Positions 17,639-27,698 of a DNA stretch of 64,000 nt are shown here, one piece after another (the first letter of the stretch is position 1; each line of letters starts with the position of its first letter). The position numbers and the translations under genes were made by a program. Origin of the DNA: Mesohalobacter halotolerans (lineage in GTDB: Bacteria > Bacteroidota > Bacteroidia > Flavobacteriales > Flavobacteriaceae); the NCBI RefSeq assembly GCF_006120725.1, contig NZ_SWMU01000002.1:434001-498000 (forward strand), given 5' to 3'. The notes beneath the pieces were generated by a model that was given only the letters and a program-made list of their open reading frames with translations, was not told the DNA's origin and did no database searches.

Positions 17639-20600
17639 TTACATATTCCTCCTATACTGTCCGCCTACTTCAAATAGGGCTTCGGTAATTTGTCCTAAAG
17701 AGCAATATTTGGTGACTTCCATCAAACTGTCAAACATATTCCCATTGTCAATGGCCGTTTTCTTCAATTCATTTAATAGCGCTTCAGCCCTATCTTCGTA
17801 AGTTTTATGTAAATTTTTTAAATTTGTGATTTGATTTTCTTTTTCGTCTTTTGTGGCGCGAATTACTTCTCTTGGCTTCACCGTTGGTGAGCCTTTACTG
17901 CTTAAAAAGGTATTTACCCCTATAATTGGAAAATCACCATTGTGCTTTAAAGTCTCATAATGCAAACTTTCTTCTTGTATTTTACTGCGCTGATACATGG
18001 TTTCCATAGCGCCTAAAACACCGCCTCGTTCAGTTAATCTGTCAAATTCCAATAAAACAGCTTCTTCTACCAAGTCTGTCAACTCTTCGATGATAAATGA
18101 ACCTTGTATTGGATTTTCATTTTTAGCCAGACCTAATTCTTTATTGATAATCAATTGAATGGCCATTGCTCGTCTTACCGACTCTTCAGTTGGTGTGGTA
18201 ATAGCTTCGTCGTAAGCATTGGTATGCAGTGAGTTACAATTATCGTAAACGGCATACAACGCCTGTAATGTGGTTCTAATATCATTGAAGTTAATTTCTT
18301 GAGCGTGCAATGACCGTCCGGAGGTTTGGATATGGTATTTCAACATTTGAGCTCTTGGGTTGGCATTGTATTTTTCTTTCATGGCTTTAGCCCAAATTCG
18401 TCGTGCTACACGACCAATCACGGCATATTCCGGATCTATACCATTGGAGAAGAAAAACGATAAATTGGGTCCGAATTTATTGATGTCCATACCTCGACTC
18501 AAATAATACTCTACATAAGTAAAACCATTAGATAAAGTCAAAGCCAATTGCGTGATGGGGTTGGCACCGGCTTCTGCAATGTGATAACCTGAGATTGAGA
18601 CCGAATAAAAATTTCTCACTTTATTTTTGATGAAAGACTCTTGCACATCGCCCATCAAACGCAAGGCAAATTCTGTTGAAAAAATACAGGTGTTTTGAGC
18701 TTGGTCTTCTTTTAGTATATCAGCTTGAACCGTTCCACGAACAACTGAAATGGTTTCTTTTTTGATTTTCTCATAAACCTCTTGAGGCAATACCATATCG
18801 CCTGTTACACCCAGTAACATTAAGCCGAGACCGTCATTGCCTTCAGGGAGTTCACCATGATAAACCGGTCTTACCGTTCCTTTATCTTTATAAATTTTTT
18901 CAATTTTAGCTTCAACCTCTTTTTCAAGACCGTGGTCTTTAATATATTTCTCACATTGCTGGTCGATAGCCGCATTCATGAAGAAACCAAGCAACATCGG
19001 CGCTGGACCATTTATGGTCATACTTACAGAAGTCATTGGGTTTGCCAAATCAAAGCCTGAATAGAGTTTTTTGGCATCATCTAAGCAACAAATGGAAACC
19101 CCGGCATTCCCGATTTTCCCATAAATATCTGGGCGATAGTCGGGATCGCTTCCGTATAAGGTTACCGAATCAAAGGCTGTAGATAATCGTTTTGCGGGCA
19201 AACCCTGACTGACATAATGAAAACGTCTGTTGGTTCGTTCAGGTCCGCCTTCACCGGCAAACATTCGCGTGGGGTCTTCACCAGTGCGTTTAAAAGGATA
19301 TAAACCTGCGGTGTAAGGGAATTGCCCGGGCACATTTTCTTGCAACATCCATTTCAACAAATCACCCCAAGCTTGGTATTTTGGCAATGCAACTTTAGGG
19401 ATTTTTAAATGAGATAATGATTCAGTATGGGTTTTAATTTTGATATCTTTATCTCGAACTTTAAAGCTGTAAATATCGTCTTGATACCGCTGTTGAATGT
19501 TGTCCCAATCTAATATTTTTTCCCAATGATAGGGATTTAAATCCATTTTAACGCTATCGAATTCATGCTTCAGTAGTTTGATAAAGTCTTTGTTTTCTGA
19601 TGTGACATACGATTCTAAATCGTCTTCATCAATTCCATTTGAATTTAAACTTAAAGATGAGGCATTTGCCGTAGAAACTAAAGTGGTGTAAATACCATAT
19701 AACCGTTGAGCAACCTTCACTTGTTTGTCCACATCCTCGTCGTATGACCGATTATTTTCTACAATTTCAGACAAATAACGGGTGCGTTTAGGCGGGATGA
19801 TATAGATTTTTTCAGACATTTCATCTGAAATTTCATAGCTGCTTTTCAACTCAGATGTGGCTTTATCTTCCATACAATCCATGATTTTTTTGTATAGAAT
19901 ATTCATACCCGGGTCGTTAAATTGAGAAGCTATGGTTCCATAAACAGGGAGCGTATCTAGATTGGCATCCCAAAGGTTGTGGTTGCGTTGGTATTGTTTT
20001 TTGACATCGCGTAACGCATCTTTTGCGCCGCGTTTATCAAATTTGTTAATGGCTACCAAATCTGCAAAATCAAGCATGTCAATTTTTTCAAGTTGAGTAG
20101 CGGCGCCAAACTCAGGTGTCATGACATACAATGAAGCATCACTGTGGTCAAGAATTTCGGTATCGCTTTGACCAATCCCGGAAGTTTCGAGAATAATCAT
20201 ATCAAATTGAGCGGCTTTAAGCACTTCAACCGCATCTTGAACATATTTTGAAAGGGCCAAATTAGATTGCCGTGTGGCAAGAGACCGCATAAAAACGCGA
20301 GGCGAATTGATAGCGTTCATTCGTATTCTATCACCGAGTAATGCACCACCTGTTTTCCGTTTTGACGGATCAACTGAAATAATCCCTAAAGTTTTATCCT
20401 CAAAATCGACTAGAAAACGACGCACCAACTCGTCAACAAGTGATGATTTTCCAGAACCGCCTGTTCCGGTAATACCCAAGATAGGGACTTTTCCTTTAGA
20501 ATTTAATTTTGAGAAATGTGTTTTAAAGTCTCCTTGTCTGTTTTCTGCTAAAGAAATTAATCTCGCAATGGTATTGACGTCCTTTTGTTGGATTAAATCC

Positions 20601-21076
20601 TTTAATTTATCAGCCTGTTTTAGCGCTGGTGTTTCAAAATCAGATTGTTTGACAAGGTCATTTATCATGCCTTGTAAACCCATTTCACGACCATCGTCAG
20701 GTGAATAAATTCGAGTAATGCCGTAATCCATGAGTTCCTTGATTTCCTCTTCAAGAATTACACCACCGCCACCGCCAAAAATTTTGATATGCGTGGCCTT
20801 TTTGTCTTTTAAAAGGTCATACATATATTTAAAATATTCGTTGTGGCCACCCTGGTAAGACGTCATGGCAATGGCATTGGCATCTTCCTGAATAGCACAG
20901 TTTACCACTTCGTCAACGCTTCTATCATGACCAAGATGAATCACTTCTACGCCTGTAGATTGGATGATTCGACGCATGATATTAATCGCTGCGTCATGAC
21001 CGTCAAACAATGATGCGGCTGTGACAATTCTAACTTTATGCTTGGGTTTATAAACTTTAAGCTGTTGCATACTCAA
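17639..21076 (-). CDS. icmF: Fused isobutyryl-CoA mutase with G-protein chaperone domain
   Basis: A 1,145-residue adenosylcobalamin-dependent acyl-CoA mutase in the IcmF layout: B12-binding domain (about 15-145) with the ligand motif DGHDAA, His27 being the cobalt ligand; MeaB-like GTPase (about 195-410) with P-loop GTGGSGKS (204-211) and NKFDKR (344-349); and the mutase TIM-barrel (about 570-1100). Specificity residues point to isobutyryl-CoA rather than methylmalonyl-CoA: Phe606 in TRMFAG takes the place of the methylmalonyl-mutase Tyr, and Gln794 in AQNTCIF that of the carboxylate-binding Arg. Some IcmF enzymes also interconvert isovaleryl- and pivalyl-CoA. The GTPase part loads and protects the cofactor. 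Monocistronic. Confidence 0.93.
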   Translation of the reverse strand: MSMQQLKVYKPKHKVRIVTAASLFDGHDAAINIMRRIIQSTGVEVIHLGHDRSVDEVVNCAIQEDANAIAMTSYQGGHNEYFKYMYDLLKDKKATHIKIFGGGGGVILEEEIKELMDYGITRIYSPDDGREMGLQGMINDLVKQSDFETPALKQADKLKDLIQQKDVNTIARLISLAENRQGDFKTHFSKLNSKGKVPILGITGTGGSGKSSLVDELVRRFLVDFEDKTLGIISVDPSKRKTGGALLGDRIRMNAINSPRVFMRSLATRQSNLALSKYVQDAVEVLKAAQFDMIILETSGIGQSDTEILDHSDASLYVMTPEFGAATQLEKIDMLDFADLVAINKFDKRGAKDALRDVKKQYQRNHNLWDANLDTLPVYGTIASQFNDPGMNILYKKIMDCMEDKATSELKSSYEISDEMSEKIYIIPPKRTRYLSEIVENNRSYDEDVDKQVKVAQRLYGIYTTLVSTANASSLSLNSNGIDEDDLESYVTSENKDFIKLLKHEFDSVKMDLNPYHWEKILDWDNIQQRYQDDIYSFKVRDKDIKIKTHTESLSHLKIPKVALPKYQAWGDLLKWMLQENVPGQFPYTAGLYPFKRTGEDPTRMFAGEGGPERTNRRFHYVSQGLPAKRLSTAFDSVTLYGSDPDYRPDIYGKIGNAGVSICCLDDAKKLYSGFDLANPMTSVSMTINGPAPMLLGFFMNAAIDQQCEKYIKDHGLEKEVEAKIEKIYKDKGTVRPVYHGELPEGNDGLGLMLLGVTGDMVLPQEVYEKIKKETISVVRGTVQADILKEDQAQNTCIFSTEFALRLMGDVQESFIKNKVRNFYSVSISGYHIAEAGANPITQLALTLSNGFTYVEYYLSRGMDINKFGPNLSFFFSNGIDPEYAVIGRVARRIWAKAMKEKYNANPRAQMLKYHIQTSGRSLHAQEINFNDIRTTLQALYAVYDNCNSLHTNAYDEAITTPTEESVRRAMAIQLIINKELGLAKNENPIQGSFIIEELTDLVEEAVLLEFDRLTERGGVLGAMETMYQRSKIQEESLHYETLKHNGDFPIIGVNTFLSSKGSPTVKPREVIRATKDEKENQITNLKNLHKTYEDRAEALLNELKKTAIDNGNMFDSLMEVTKYCSLGQITEALFEVGGQYRRNM

Positions 21077-21472
21077 TTTTAAATTTTATCAAAATACGTG
21101 TGTAAATTTAAGAATTTACAAATAATAAGCGTCTTTTACACGCTAAAAGTAAGATTCTTTTAACCCAATTTACCCCTCAGGAAATCTACCTATGAAAATC
21201 ATCGATAAATGACTTAATTTACAACAGCCAATGCAATGATTTTTTAGCCATTAAAATGTAATATTCACTGATGTAAATTTGAATATTATTTGATATTCGA
21301 GATTAACTGTATGTTATAAATAGCACATAAACAATTTAATGTCAATACATTGAAAATTTTAATAATTGGTTTGGTTTATTATTAACATTTTTTTAGAAAT
21401 ATTTACTTAATTTAGGCTTGCTAAAAATTTGATATATGGTATAAAATTACTTAATCTTAAAATTTAAACATC
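21077..21472. other. Intergenic region between icmF and the small conserved gene
   Basis: About 396 AT-rich bases between divergent genes, so both promoters should be here. A TAAATTTG box at 21274-21281 fits the plus-strand -7 consensus and would give a leader of about 185 nt before the small gene at 21473. I see no tRNA, riboswitch fold or credible coding frame; a cobalamin riboswitch ahead of icmF was looked for and not found. Confidence 0.4.
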
Positions 21473-21670
21473 ATGGCAAGAGCAATGTTTGAATACACAA
21501 AGGAAGTCTTGAGGAAAGTTTCTTTTGATGTCAAATTGTTTTGTAGAGAAGTGGAAAAGGCCGTAAAGAGACTTTTGCCTCATGAAATTGATGAATTGAG
21601 GATTTTTATCAATTCACTTATCCATAAAAACCCTGAGCTCAATCGGTGTCAGGTATATCTAAATGCTTAA
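21473..21670 (+). CDS. Small conserved flavobacterial protein of unknown function
   Basis: A 65-residue, highly charged, alpha-helical protein (ARAMFEYTKEVLRKVSF at the N-terminus, then CREVEKAVKRLLPHEIDELR). It has no signal peptide or membrane segment. The sequence looks like a small protein family that I recall from many Flavobacteriia, with the same MARAMFEYTK opening and the ending YLNA/YVNA; that recollection is not verified here. The start codon is preceded by an A-rich leader, and a strong terminator follows 14 bases after the stop, so it has its own transcript. Two Cys residues (CREVE and NRCQV) could be redox or metal sites, but nothing shows this. Confidence 0.85.
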   Translation: MARAMFEYTKEVLRKVSFDVKLFCREVEKAVKRLLPHEIDELRIFINSLIHKNPELNRCQVYLNA

Positions 21671-21683
21671 ATTTTCATTTTTC

Positions 21684-21709
21684 AACCGCCTTTTTGAGGC
21701 GGTTTTTTT
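21684..21709 (+). terminator. Rho-independent terminator after the small conserved gene
   Basis: AACCGCC (21684-21690) pairs with GGCGGTT (21698-21704) around a TTTTTGA loop, with a run of T directly after. Confidence 0.9.
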
Positions 21710-21750
21710 ATTCCTTTGGCTTATCTTATTTTTGCTTAAAATTCTAAGCT

Positions 21751-22287
21751 ATGAAAAACATACTTGCCTTTGCAGGCTCTAACAGTTCGACTTCAATCAA
21801 TTTTAAATTGGTGTCCTATGCTGCTTCACTTGTCGATAGACATCAAGTAGAATTAATTAATTTAAAGGATTTCGATATTCCGATGTATAGTGCTGATGTA
21901 GAAAACCAACAGAGTATTCCGGCATCGATAGTAAAACTAAATAAACACATACAACAAGCTGAGGCGTTAATGATCTCTGTCAATGAACACAACGGTGGCT
22001 TATCGGCTTTTTTTAAAAACTGCATGGATTGGTTATCTAGGAATGACAGAAATTTTCTCAAAAATAAAAAGTTGTGTATTCTTAGCACCTCACCAGGTCG
22101 TGGTGGTGCAAATATGGCCAACGATTATGCGGTTGAAATTTTGCCAAGGTTCGGGGCTGAGATTGTTTCAAATTTTGCTTTAGCGTCTTTTGGACATCAT
22201 TTTTCTGAAGACCATGGCATTACAGATGACGAGCAAAATAAAGAGTTTAAAGCTGCTTTAGATCAATTTTTAAAAGCAATCGCCTAA
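21751..22287 (+). CDS. NAD(P)H-dependent FMN reductase family protein
   Basis: A 178-residue flavodoxin-fold oxidoreductase. The FMN-phosphate loop is seen at the start (FAGSNSSTSINFKL, about 6-19). The segment SVNEHNGGLSAFFKNCMDWLSR (given here in two parts: SVNEHNGG at about 76 and FFKNCMDWL at about 87) is typical of the family's isoalloxazine site, and STSPGRGGANMAND (about 112-125) is the second flavin loop. These enzymes reduce flavins, quinones or azo/nitro compounds with NAD(P)H. It is the first gene of a rightward run with pabB (4 bases away), tilS and dsbD. Confidence 0.9.
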   Translation: MKNILAFAGSNSSTSINFKLVSYAASLVDRHQVELINLKDFDIPMYSADVENQQSIPASIVKLNKHIQQAEALMISVNEHNGGLSAFFKNCMDWLSRNDRNFLKNKKLCILSTSPGRGGANMANDYAVEILPRFGAEIVSNFALASFGHHFSEDHGITDDEQNKEFKAALDQFLKAIA

Positions 22288-22291
22288 ATTT

Positions 22292-23623
22292 TTGAGAACC
22301 TCCTATACCTTTTCACCACAAGATATTGAAGTCTTTAAACATAAGCTTTTTCACTGGTCAGCTCAATTTAATGACATCGTTTGGCTTAACTCTAATCAAG
22401 ACCTCAATGCTGATTATGACGCTGTTTTAGCGGTAGATGCGTTTACAGCGATTCAAACAGATTATACTGAAGCTTTAGATGCTTTAGATGAGTATCAACA
22501 CCAAACCCAAGATTGGATTTTTGGGTATTTGGGTTATGATATTAAAAATGGAATTGAAAATTTAAAATCTAAAAATGATGACAATCTAAGATTTCCTGAT
22601 TTGTATTTTTTTCAACCTCAAAAGTTGTTTTTAATAAAAGGTAAAAACGTTGAATGCCTCTATTTAAATATGGTTGCTGAAGAGATAAAAGACGACCTAA
22701 AAACTATTGGAGATCAATACCTATCATCGGTAGATAATACATTTCATCAAATTGATTTAAAGTCTAAAATTTCAAAGCAAACATACCTTTCTAAAGTCAA
22801 AGAAGTCATAAAGCACATTCAACGCGGTGATATTTACGAGATGAATTTTTGCCAAGAGTTTTATGCCGAAAAGCATGATCTGAATCCGCATCAGTGTTTT
22901 CAAGATTTGAATGACATCTCTCGACCGCCTTTTGCTTGTTTTTTTAAGCACGAGCATTTGTATGCTCTGGGCGCTAGTCCTGAGCGATTTTTAAAGAAAT
23001 CCGGGAAAAAAATTATTTCTCAACCTATCAAAGGCACAGCAAGGCGTCATAGCGATACCGAAGTGGATAAAAACTATAAATTAAAACTTCAGCAAGACCC
23101 CAAAGAGATTGCTGAAAATGTGATGATTGTCGATTTGGTACGGAATGATTTGTCTAAAATTGCTGTAAAAAATTCGGTAGAAGTTGAAGAACTCTGCAAA
23201 ATCTACAGCTATAAACAAGTGCATCAAATGATATCTACGATTTCGGCTGAACTTAAGACTGAGACTAATTTAAAAGAAATTCTAAAAGCCACATTTCCTA
23301 TGGGTAGCATGACGGGCGCTCCAAAAGTGTCAGCCATGCAAATTATAGAAGAACTTGAATCTACTAAACGTGGCTTATACAGTGGTTGTATAGGTTACAT
23401 CACACCAGATTTCGACTTTGATTTTAATGTTGTCATTCGGAGTATTTTGCACAATGTTTTAAAACAGTACACTAGCTTGATGGTAGGCAGTGCTATTACT
23501 CATAAATCTATTCCCGAAAATGAGTATGAAGAATGTTTGGTAAAAGCTAAAGCCTTGATGGAAGTGTTAAAAAATGAGCAAGTATCTAAGGAATTTTTTC
23601 ACGCTAAGACACCAAAACGCTAA
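22292..23623 (+). CDS. pabB: Aminodeoxychorismate synthase component I
   Basis: A 443-residue chorismate-using enzyme that makes 4-amino-4-deoxychorismate for folate. The chorismate-binding domain carries QPIKGTARR; Lys247 in PIKGT is the PabB hallmark (TrpE has Ala there), so PabB is preferred over anthranilate synthase. Other family motifs are NVMIVDLVRNDLSK and FPMGSMTGAPKVSAM near the C-terminus. The N-terminal extension has the usual WIFGYLGYDIKN. The best start is a TTG at 22292, 4 bases after the preceding stop; no ATG occurs near it in frame, and the residues that follow look like a genuine N-terminus. A PabA glutaminase is not in the window. Confidence 0.92.
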   Translation: MRTSYTFSPQDIEVFKHKLFHWSAQFNDIVWLNSNQDLNADYDAVLAVDAFTAIQTDYTEALDALDEYQHQTQDWIFGYLGYDIKNGIENLKSKNDDNLRFPDLYFFQPQKLFLIKGKNVECLYLNMVAEEIKDDLKTIGDQYLSSVDNTFHQIDLKSKISKQTYLSKVKEVIKHIQRGDIYEMNFCQEFYAEKHDLNPHQCFQDLNDISRPPFACFFKHEHLYALGASPERFLKKSGKKIISQPIKGTARRHSDTEVDKNYKLKLQQDPKEIAENVMIVDLVRNDLSKIAVKNSVEVEELCKIYSYKQVHQMISTISAELKTETNLKEILKATFPMGSMTGAPKVSAMQIIEELESTKRGLYSGCIGYITPDFDFDFNVVIRSILHNVLKQYTSLMVGSAITHKSIPENEYEECLVKAKALMEVLKNEQVSKEFFHAKTPKR

Positions 23624-23671
23624 GGATTTTGGTTAGTTTTGTAATTTAAGCGAACACCTACATTTGAATAC

Positions 23672-24988
23672 ATGCAAGACCATTTTCAAAAACAAATTCA
23701 ATACCTTGTTCCTGGAGCAGAAAACAAAAGGTTTTTAATTGCGGCAAGTGGTGGTTTAGACTCGACGGTTTTGATTCATTTGTGTAATGTTTTAGGTATG
23801 AAATTTGGGATTTGTCATGTCAATTTTAAGCTGCGCGGTCAAGACAGTGACGAAGATCAACGATTTTTAGAAGATTTAGCCCACAGACTCAACTGCCCTG
23901 TTTTTGTTTTAGAAAAAAATGCTAAAGTTTATGCCAATAAACATCAACTTTCTACCCAAGAAGCGGCTCGACAAATCAGATACCAATGGTTTAAAGATTG
24001 TTTAGACAAAGAAAATTACGACGCCGTCATGACTGCTCATCACGCGGATGATGATTTAGAAACTTACCTCGTCAACTCCTTTCGTGGCACGGGAATTAGA
24101 GGTTTAACCGGAATTTCTCAAAAACGTGATTCCATTATAAGACCTTTGTTAAAATTTACCCGAGATGAAATTTTGACTTATGCCAATCAGCTAAGCATAC
24201 AGTGGCGTGAAGACCAAAGCAATGCCTCTGACCACTATCTTCGCAATGTCATCCGGCATCACCTTATTCCTTTTTTTGATAAACGTCAGGATGATTTACA
24301 TGCCCGATTTAAAACCACTCAGAATAACATCAATCGGCAAAAAGACTTGTTAGACGATTATATCAACATGGTGTTTAAACAAATGGTAAAAGCCACTGAA
24401 GAGACCTATCGATTTGACATCAAAACTTTAAAAACCTTTCCCCATCCCAAAAATATATTGATTGAATTGCTCAAAGATTTTGGATTTACAGATTGGGATA
24501 GCGTTTATGGCTTAGTCACAGCACAGGTTGGAAAATATGTGACGTCTTCGACCCATAAACTCGTCAAAGAAAGGGGTTTTTTAGAACTTTTTGTTTTAAA
24601 AAATGACGAGAAAAAACCCATCACCATTAATTTAGATAAACTGCCTAAAACCGTATCATTTGCAGAAGGTAAATTAAGCTTTGAAACCGTTAAAAATTTT
24701 GATAAAGCAACACCAAATATTGCTTTTATTTCTAAAGATTTGCTTAAATCTTCACTTCTGCTTCGTCCTTACGAAAGAGGTGACTATTTTTGTCCCTTAG
24801 GTATGCAAGGTAGACGCAAATTAAGCGACTTTCTTAAAGATGAAAAATTAAGCACAAAAGACAAGTCAAAAATTTGGGTGCTATGCCATAACCATAACAT
24901 CATTTGGGTTGTTAACCAAAGAATTGACAATCGCTATAAAACTACTGATAATACTACAACATGTTTAAAAATTACCTATTTCAAATAA
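23672..24988 (+). CDS. tilS: tRNA(Ile)-lysidine synthase
   Basis: A 438-residue enzyme that converts the wobble cytidine of the CAU anticodon tRNA(Ile) to lysidine, using ATP and lysine. The PP-loop ATPase motif SGGLDS is at residues 26-31, followed by CHVNFKLRGQDSDEDQ and the conserved MTAHHADDDLETYL. A C-terminal TilS domain (about 370-438) ends in GDYFCPLGMQGRRKLSDFLKDEK, a substrate-binding stretch (cited in part). Its 3' end overlaps the dsbD start by 28 bases in another frame. Confidence 0.95.
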   Translation: MQDHFQKQIQYLVPGAENKRFLIAASGGLDSTVLIHLCNVLGMKFGICHVNFKLRGQDSDEDQRFLEDLAHRLNCPVFVLEKNAKVYANKHQLSTQEAARQIRYQWFKDCLDKENYDAVMTAHHADDDLETYLVNSFRGTGIRGLTGISQKRDSIIRPLLKFTRDEILTYANQLSIQWREDQSNASDHYLRNVIRHHLIPFFDKRQDDLHARFKTTQNNINRQKDLLDDYINMVFKQMVKATEETYRFDIKTLKTFPHPKNILIELLKDFGFTDWDSVYGLVTAQVGKYVTSSTHKLVKERGFLELFVLKNDEKKPITINLDKLPKTVSFAEGKLSFETVKNFDKATPNIAFISKDLLKSSLLLRPYERGDYFCPLGMQGRRKLSDFLKDEKLSTKDKSKIWVLCHNHNIIWVVNQRIDNRYKTTDNTTTCLKITYFK

Positions 24989-26970
24989 GCTTTTTATTAT
25001 TTAGCCTGAGTTTTTTAAACTTTGAGGTCGAAGCCCAAATCAACTTTGGTTCACAAAATGAAATTTTAGAACCCATTGAGTGGAAAGCTAATGTCACTAA
25101 GACCGATAGCTTATTTACCTTAGCCTTTATCGCTGAATTAGAAGACGGCTGGCATTTACCTTCAATGATAGAATTAGGTGAAGATGTCATTGGGCCTATC
25201 CCAACTGATTTTACATTTAAAAATCAAAACCACTATAATCTCGTTGGCGACACCTACGAGCCAGAAGGTATAGAAGCCTATGATGAAACTTTTGAAACCG
25301 ATTTAAAATACTTTGAAGACAAAGTTGCATTTACACAGAAAATCAAAATTAAATCATTTGACCAACCTATTGAAGTCAATGTCACCTATTCTGTCTGTGA
25401 TGATGAACGCTGTTTGCCACCAGAAATACATACGTTTAGATTAAAAGTAAATCCTGATGGGTCATTTCAAAATTTAGATCAGAATTTGAAAGTTGATGAA
25501 ACAGATGTCAACTTGACGAATTCCTTAAAATTAGAATTACAAAATCCGGAATTGATCAGTTCAACTAACGATGAACAATCCTATACAACATTATTTTTTC
25601 TTGGGTTTATTGGTGGACTTTTGGCTTTGTTAACGCCTTGTGTGTTTCCTATGATTCCGCTTACGGTTTCGTTTTTTACCAAGGGAGCCAGAACACCCAA
25701 AATGGGTAAAATTAATGCCATACTTTACGGGATATTTATTTTTGGAATTTATGTGTTATTAAGTTTACCATTTCATTTGTTAGATAGCGTCAACCCAGAA
25801 ATTTTAAATAACATTTCAACCAATACAACTTTAAATATTATCTTCTTTGTCATATTTATTGTTTTTGCCTTTTCGTTTTTTGGATATTACGAAATCACCT
25901 TACCGCAATCTTGGAGCAATCGCATGGACCAAAAAGCCATGAGTTTGGGCGGTGTTGTTGGTATATTTTTTATGGCATTAACTTTGGCTATTGTGTCTTT
26001 TTCTTGCACCGGACCAATTCTTGGTTCGCTACTCGGTGGCTCATTGACTGCTGATGGTGGTGCGATTCAGTTAAGTTTTGGCATGGGCGGATTTGGTCTT
26101 GCGCTTGCCTTGCCGTTTGCGCTATTTGCATTATTCCCTAATTGGCTTAAAGCTATGCCACAAAGCGGCGGTTGGCTGAATACAGTTAAAGTCGTTCTCG
26201 GTTTTTTAGAAGTCGGCTTAGCTTTCAAATTCTTATCCAACGCCGATCTCGTGGAGAATTGGGGACTACTCAAACGCGAGGTGTTTATTGGCATTTGGAT
26301 TGTTATTGGCTTGGCACTTGTGTTCTATCTATTGGGCAAAATCAAGTTTCCACACGATGCCAAAAACATTAAATTGAGTAAAGGCAGGGTGTTTATTTCA
26401 CTATTGATTCTCGCTTTTGTCGTCTATCTTTTACCAGGTTTAACACAGTCCACTTATGCTAACTTAAAACTTCTCAGCGGATTTCCACCACCATTAAATT
26501 ACAGTCTTTACGATAAGGATAGTTCTGGACCTTTAGGCTTAAAAGCTTATAAAGATTTTGACAAAGGACTTGAAGCTGCTCAAGCTTCTGGAAAACCTAT
26601 GTTGATAGACTTTACAGGAATGGCCTGTGTCAATTGTCGTAAAATGGAAGAACAGGTTTGGAGCGAACCGCAAGTCTTAGAAGTTTTACAAAATGAAGTG
26701 ATTTTAATTTCACTATACGTTGATAAAAGAACAGAATTGCCGAAAGAGAAACAATTTAATTTTGAAAAGCCTAATGGCAGCATCAAACCAATCAAGACGA
26801 TTGGCGATAAATGGGCGACGTTTCAAACCGTAAATTTTAGGAACAATTCGCAACCCTATTATGTTTTAATGGATAGTGATTTGAATTTATTGAATCAACC
26901 TATAGGCTACGAACCCGATGCAAATATATTTTTGGAATGGATTGAAAGTGGCTTAAATATCAATAATTAA
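24961..26970 (+). CDS. dsbD: Thiol:disulfide interchange protein DsbD family
   Basis: A 669-residue inner-membrane protein that carries electrons from cytoplasmic thioredoxin to periplasmic disulfides. Domain order: signal peptide (about 1-25), N-terminal DsbD-alpha domain with the Cys pair in CDDERC (about residue 140), eight-helix CcdA-like core with the redox cysteines in LLTPCVFPMIP and SFSCTGPILG, and a C-terminal thioredoxin domain with CVNC starting at Cys556. All three redox pairs are present, so the full relay should work. The ATG at 24961 lies inside tilS (28-base overlap) and gives a good signal peptide (KNYLFQISFLLFSLSFL), so the overlap looks real and implies coupled translation. 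Confidence 0.94.
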   Translation: MFKNYLFQISFLLFSLSFLNFEVEAQINFGSQNEILEPIEWKANVTKTDSLFTLAFIAELEDGWHLPSMIELGEDVIGPIPTDFTFKNQNHYNLVGDTYEPEGIEAYDETFETDLKYFEDKVAFTQKIKIKSFDQPIEVNVTYSVCDDERCLPPEIHTFRLKVNPDGSFQNLDQNLKVDETDVNLTNSLKLELQNPELISSTNDEQSYTTLFFLGFIGGLLALLTPCVFPMIPLTVSFFTKGARTPKMGKINAILYGIFIFGIYVLLSLPFHLLDSVNPEILNNISTNTTLNIIFFVIFIVFAFSFFGYYEITLPQSWSNRMDQKAMSLGGVVGIFFMALTLAIVSFSCTGPILGSLLGGSLTADGGAIQLSFGMGGFGLALALPFALFALFPNWLKAMPQSGGWLNTVKVVLGFLEVGLAFKFLSNADLVENWGLLKREVFIGIWIVIGLALVFYLLGKIKFPHDAKNIKLSKGRVFISLLILAFVVYLLPGLTQSTYANLKLLSGFPPPLNYSLYDKDSSGPLGLKAYKDFDKGLEAAQASGKPMLIDFTGMACVNCRKMEEQVWSEPQVLEVLQNEVILISLYVDKRTELPKEKQFNFEKPNGSIKPIKTIGDKWATFQTVNFRNNSQPYYVLMDSDLNLLNQPIGYEPDANIFLEWIESGLNINN

Positions 26971-27000
26971 AAATAAAGACAACTTAAGTTGCTGTTTTTG

Positions 27001-27008
27001 TATATTTG
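27001..27008 (+). promoter_or_regulatory. Candidate -7 box for the broken crp/fnr-type gene
   Basis: TATATTTG fits TAnnTTTG and lies 34 bases before the ATG at 27042. A 12-base perfect palindrome (CAACTTAAGTTG, 26980-26991) sits just upstream and could be an operator or a weak stem. Confidence 0.4.
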
Positions 27009-27041
27009 ATTGTCACAGTTGGTGTATAATCCAAACTATTT

Positions 27042-27629
27042 ATGAAAAGCACAAACTTTGAAACATATTTATGTTCAAATCTGAATATTACTCAGCAGGA
27101 AAGTTCATCTATAATCAAGAATTGCAAGACAAAGACAATCAGTAAAGATCAATTTCTTTTACGTGAGAACGAACATTGTAAACAAACTTTTTTTGTAGAA
27201 CAAGGACTTTTAAGAATGTTTTCACTTGACAAAAAAGGCAAAGAACATATTCTTACTTTTGCTTCTGAAAATTGGTTTTTAACCGATAGATAAAGCTCAT
27301 ATTTTAATCAGCCGTCTGCTTATTATATTCAAGCTTTAGAAGATAGTCAAGCTGTCATGATAGATGAAGGTTTTGTTCAACGTTTATCAAAAGAAATTCC
27401 AAATTTTACAGACTTTAATAACAGACTGCTTCACAACCACATCCGGCATTTACAAAACAGAATCCACTTATTATTAAGTGCAACTGCTAAGGATAGATAT
27501 CTTCAGTTTATCGCCATGTATCCTGATATACTCTTAAGAGTTCCACAAAGCATGATTGCCTCATATTTGGGAATTACACCAGAAAGTTTAAGTCGAGTTC
27601 GAAAAGAAATCTCACAAAACAACAATTAG
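27042..27629 (+). pseudogene. Crp/Fnr-family regulator interrupted by one in-frame TAA
   Basis: Two frames, 27042-27293 and 27357-27629, are in the same phase and read as one 195-codon cyclic-nucleotide-binding-fold regulator when the TAA at 27291-27293 is read through. Around the stop the sequence is WFLTDR-stop-SSYFNQPSAYYIQAL; in related regulators this spot is usually Glu (TDRES), so a single G-to-T change, GAA to TAA, explains it. The N-terminal beta-roll (FFVEQGLLRMFSLDKKGKEH) and the C-terminal helix-turn-helix (PQSMIASYLGITPESLSRV) are otherwise intact, which points to a recent lesion, a sequencing error or readthrough. It stands 69 bases upstream of pirin, its probable regulatory target. 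Confidence 0.88.
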
Positions 27630-27669
27630 CTTCTTATCATACATCAATAGATAGAAGAGGTATTGTCGT

Positions 27670-27677
27670 TATTTTTG
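27670..27677 (+). promoter_or_regulatory. Candidate -7 box for the pirin gene
   Basis: TATTTTTG fits TAnnTTTG and is 21 bases before the pirin ATG, a spacing like that of the other candidates in this window. No -33 TTG stands out. Confidence 0.35.
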
Positions 27678-27698
27678 TGAAAAGTAAAAACTTAAACG

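Noticed and set aside
20274-20708. 144-codon plus-strand frame inside icmF
   Set aside because: It runs antisense to the GTPase part of icmF, whose motifs are intact; codon composition looks like a shadow.
21077-21472. Cobalamin riboswitch upstream of icmF
   Set aside because: No recognisable B12-box or conserved stem pattern in the gap.
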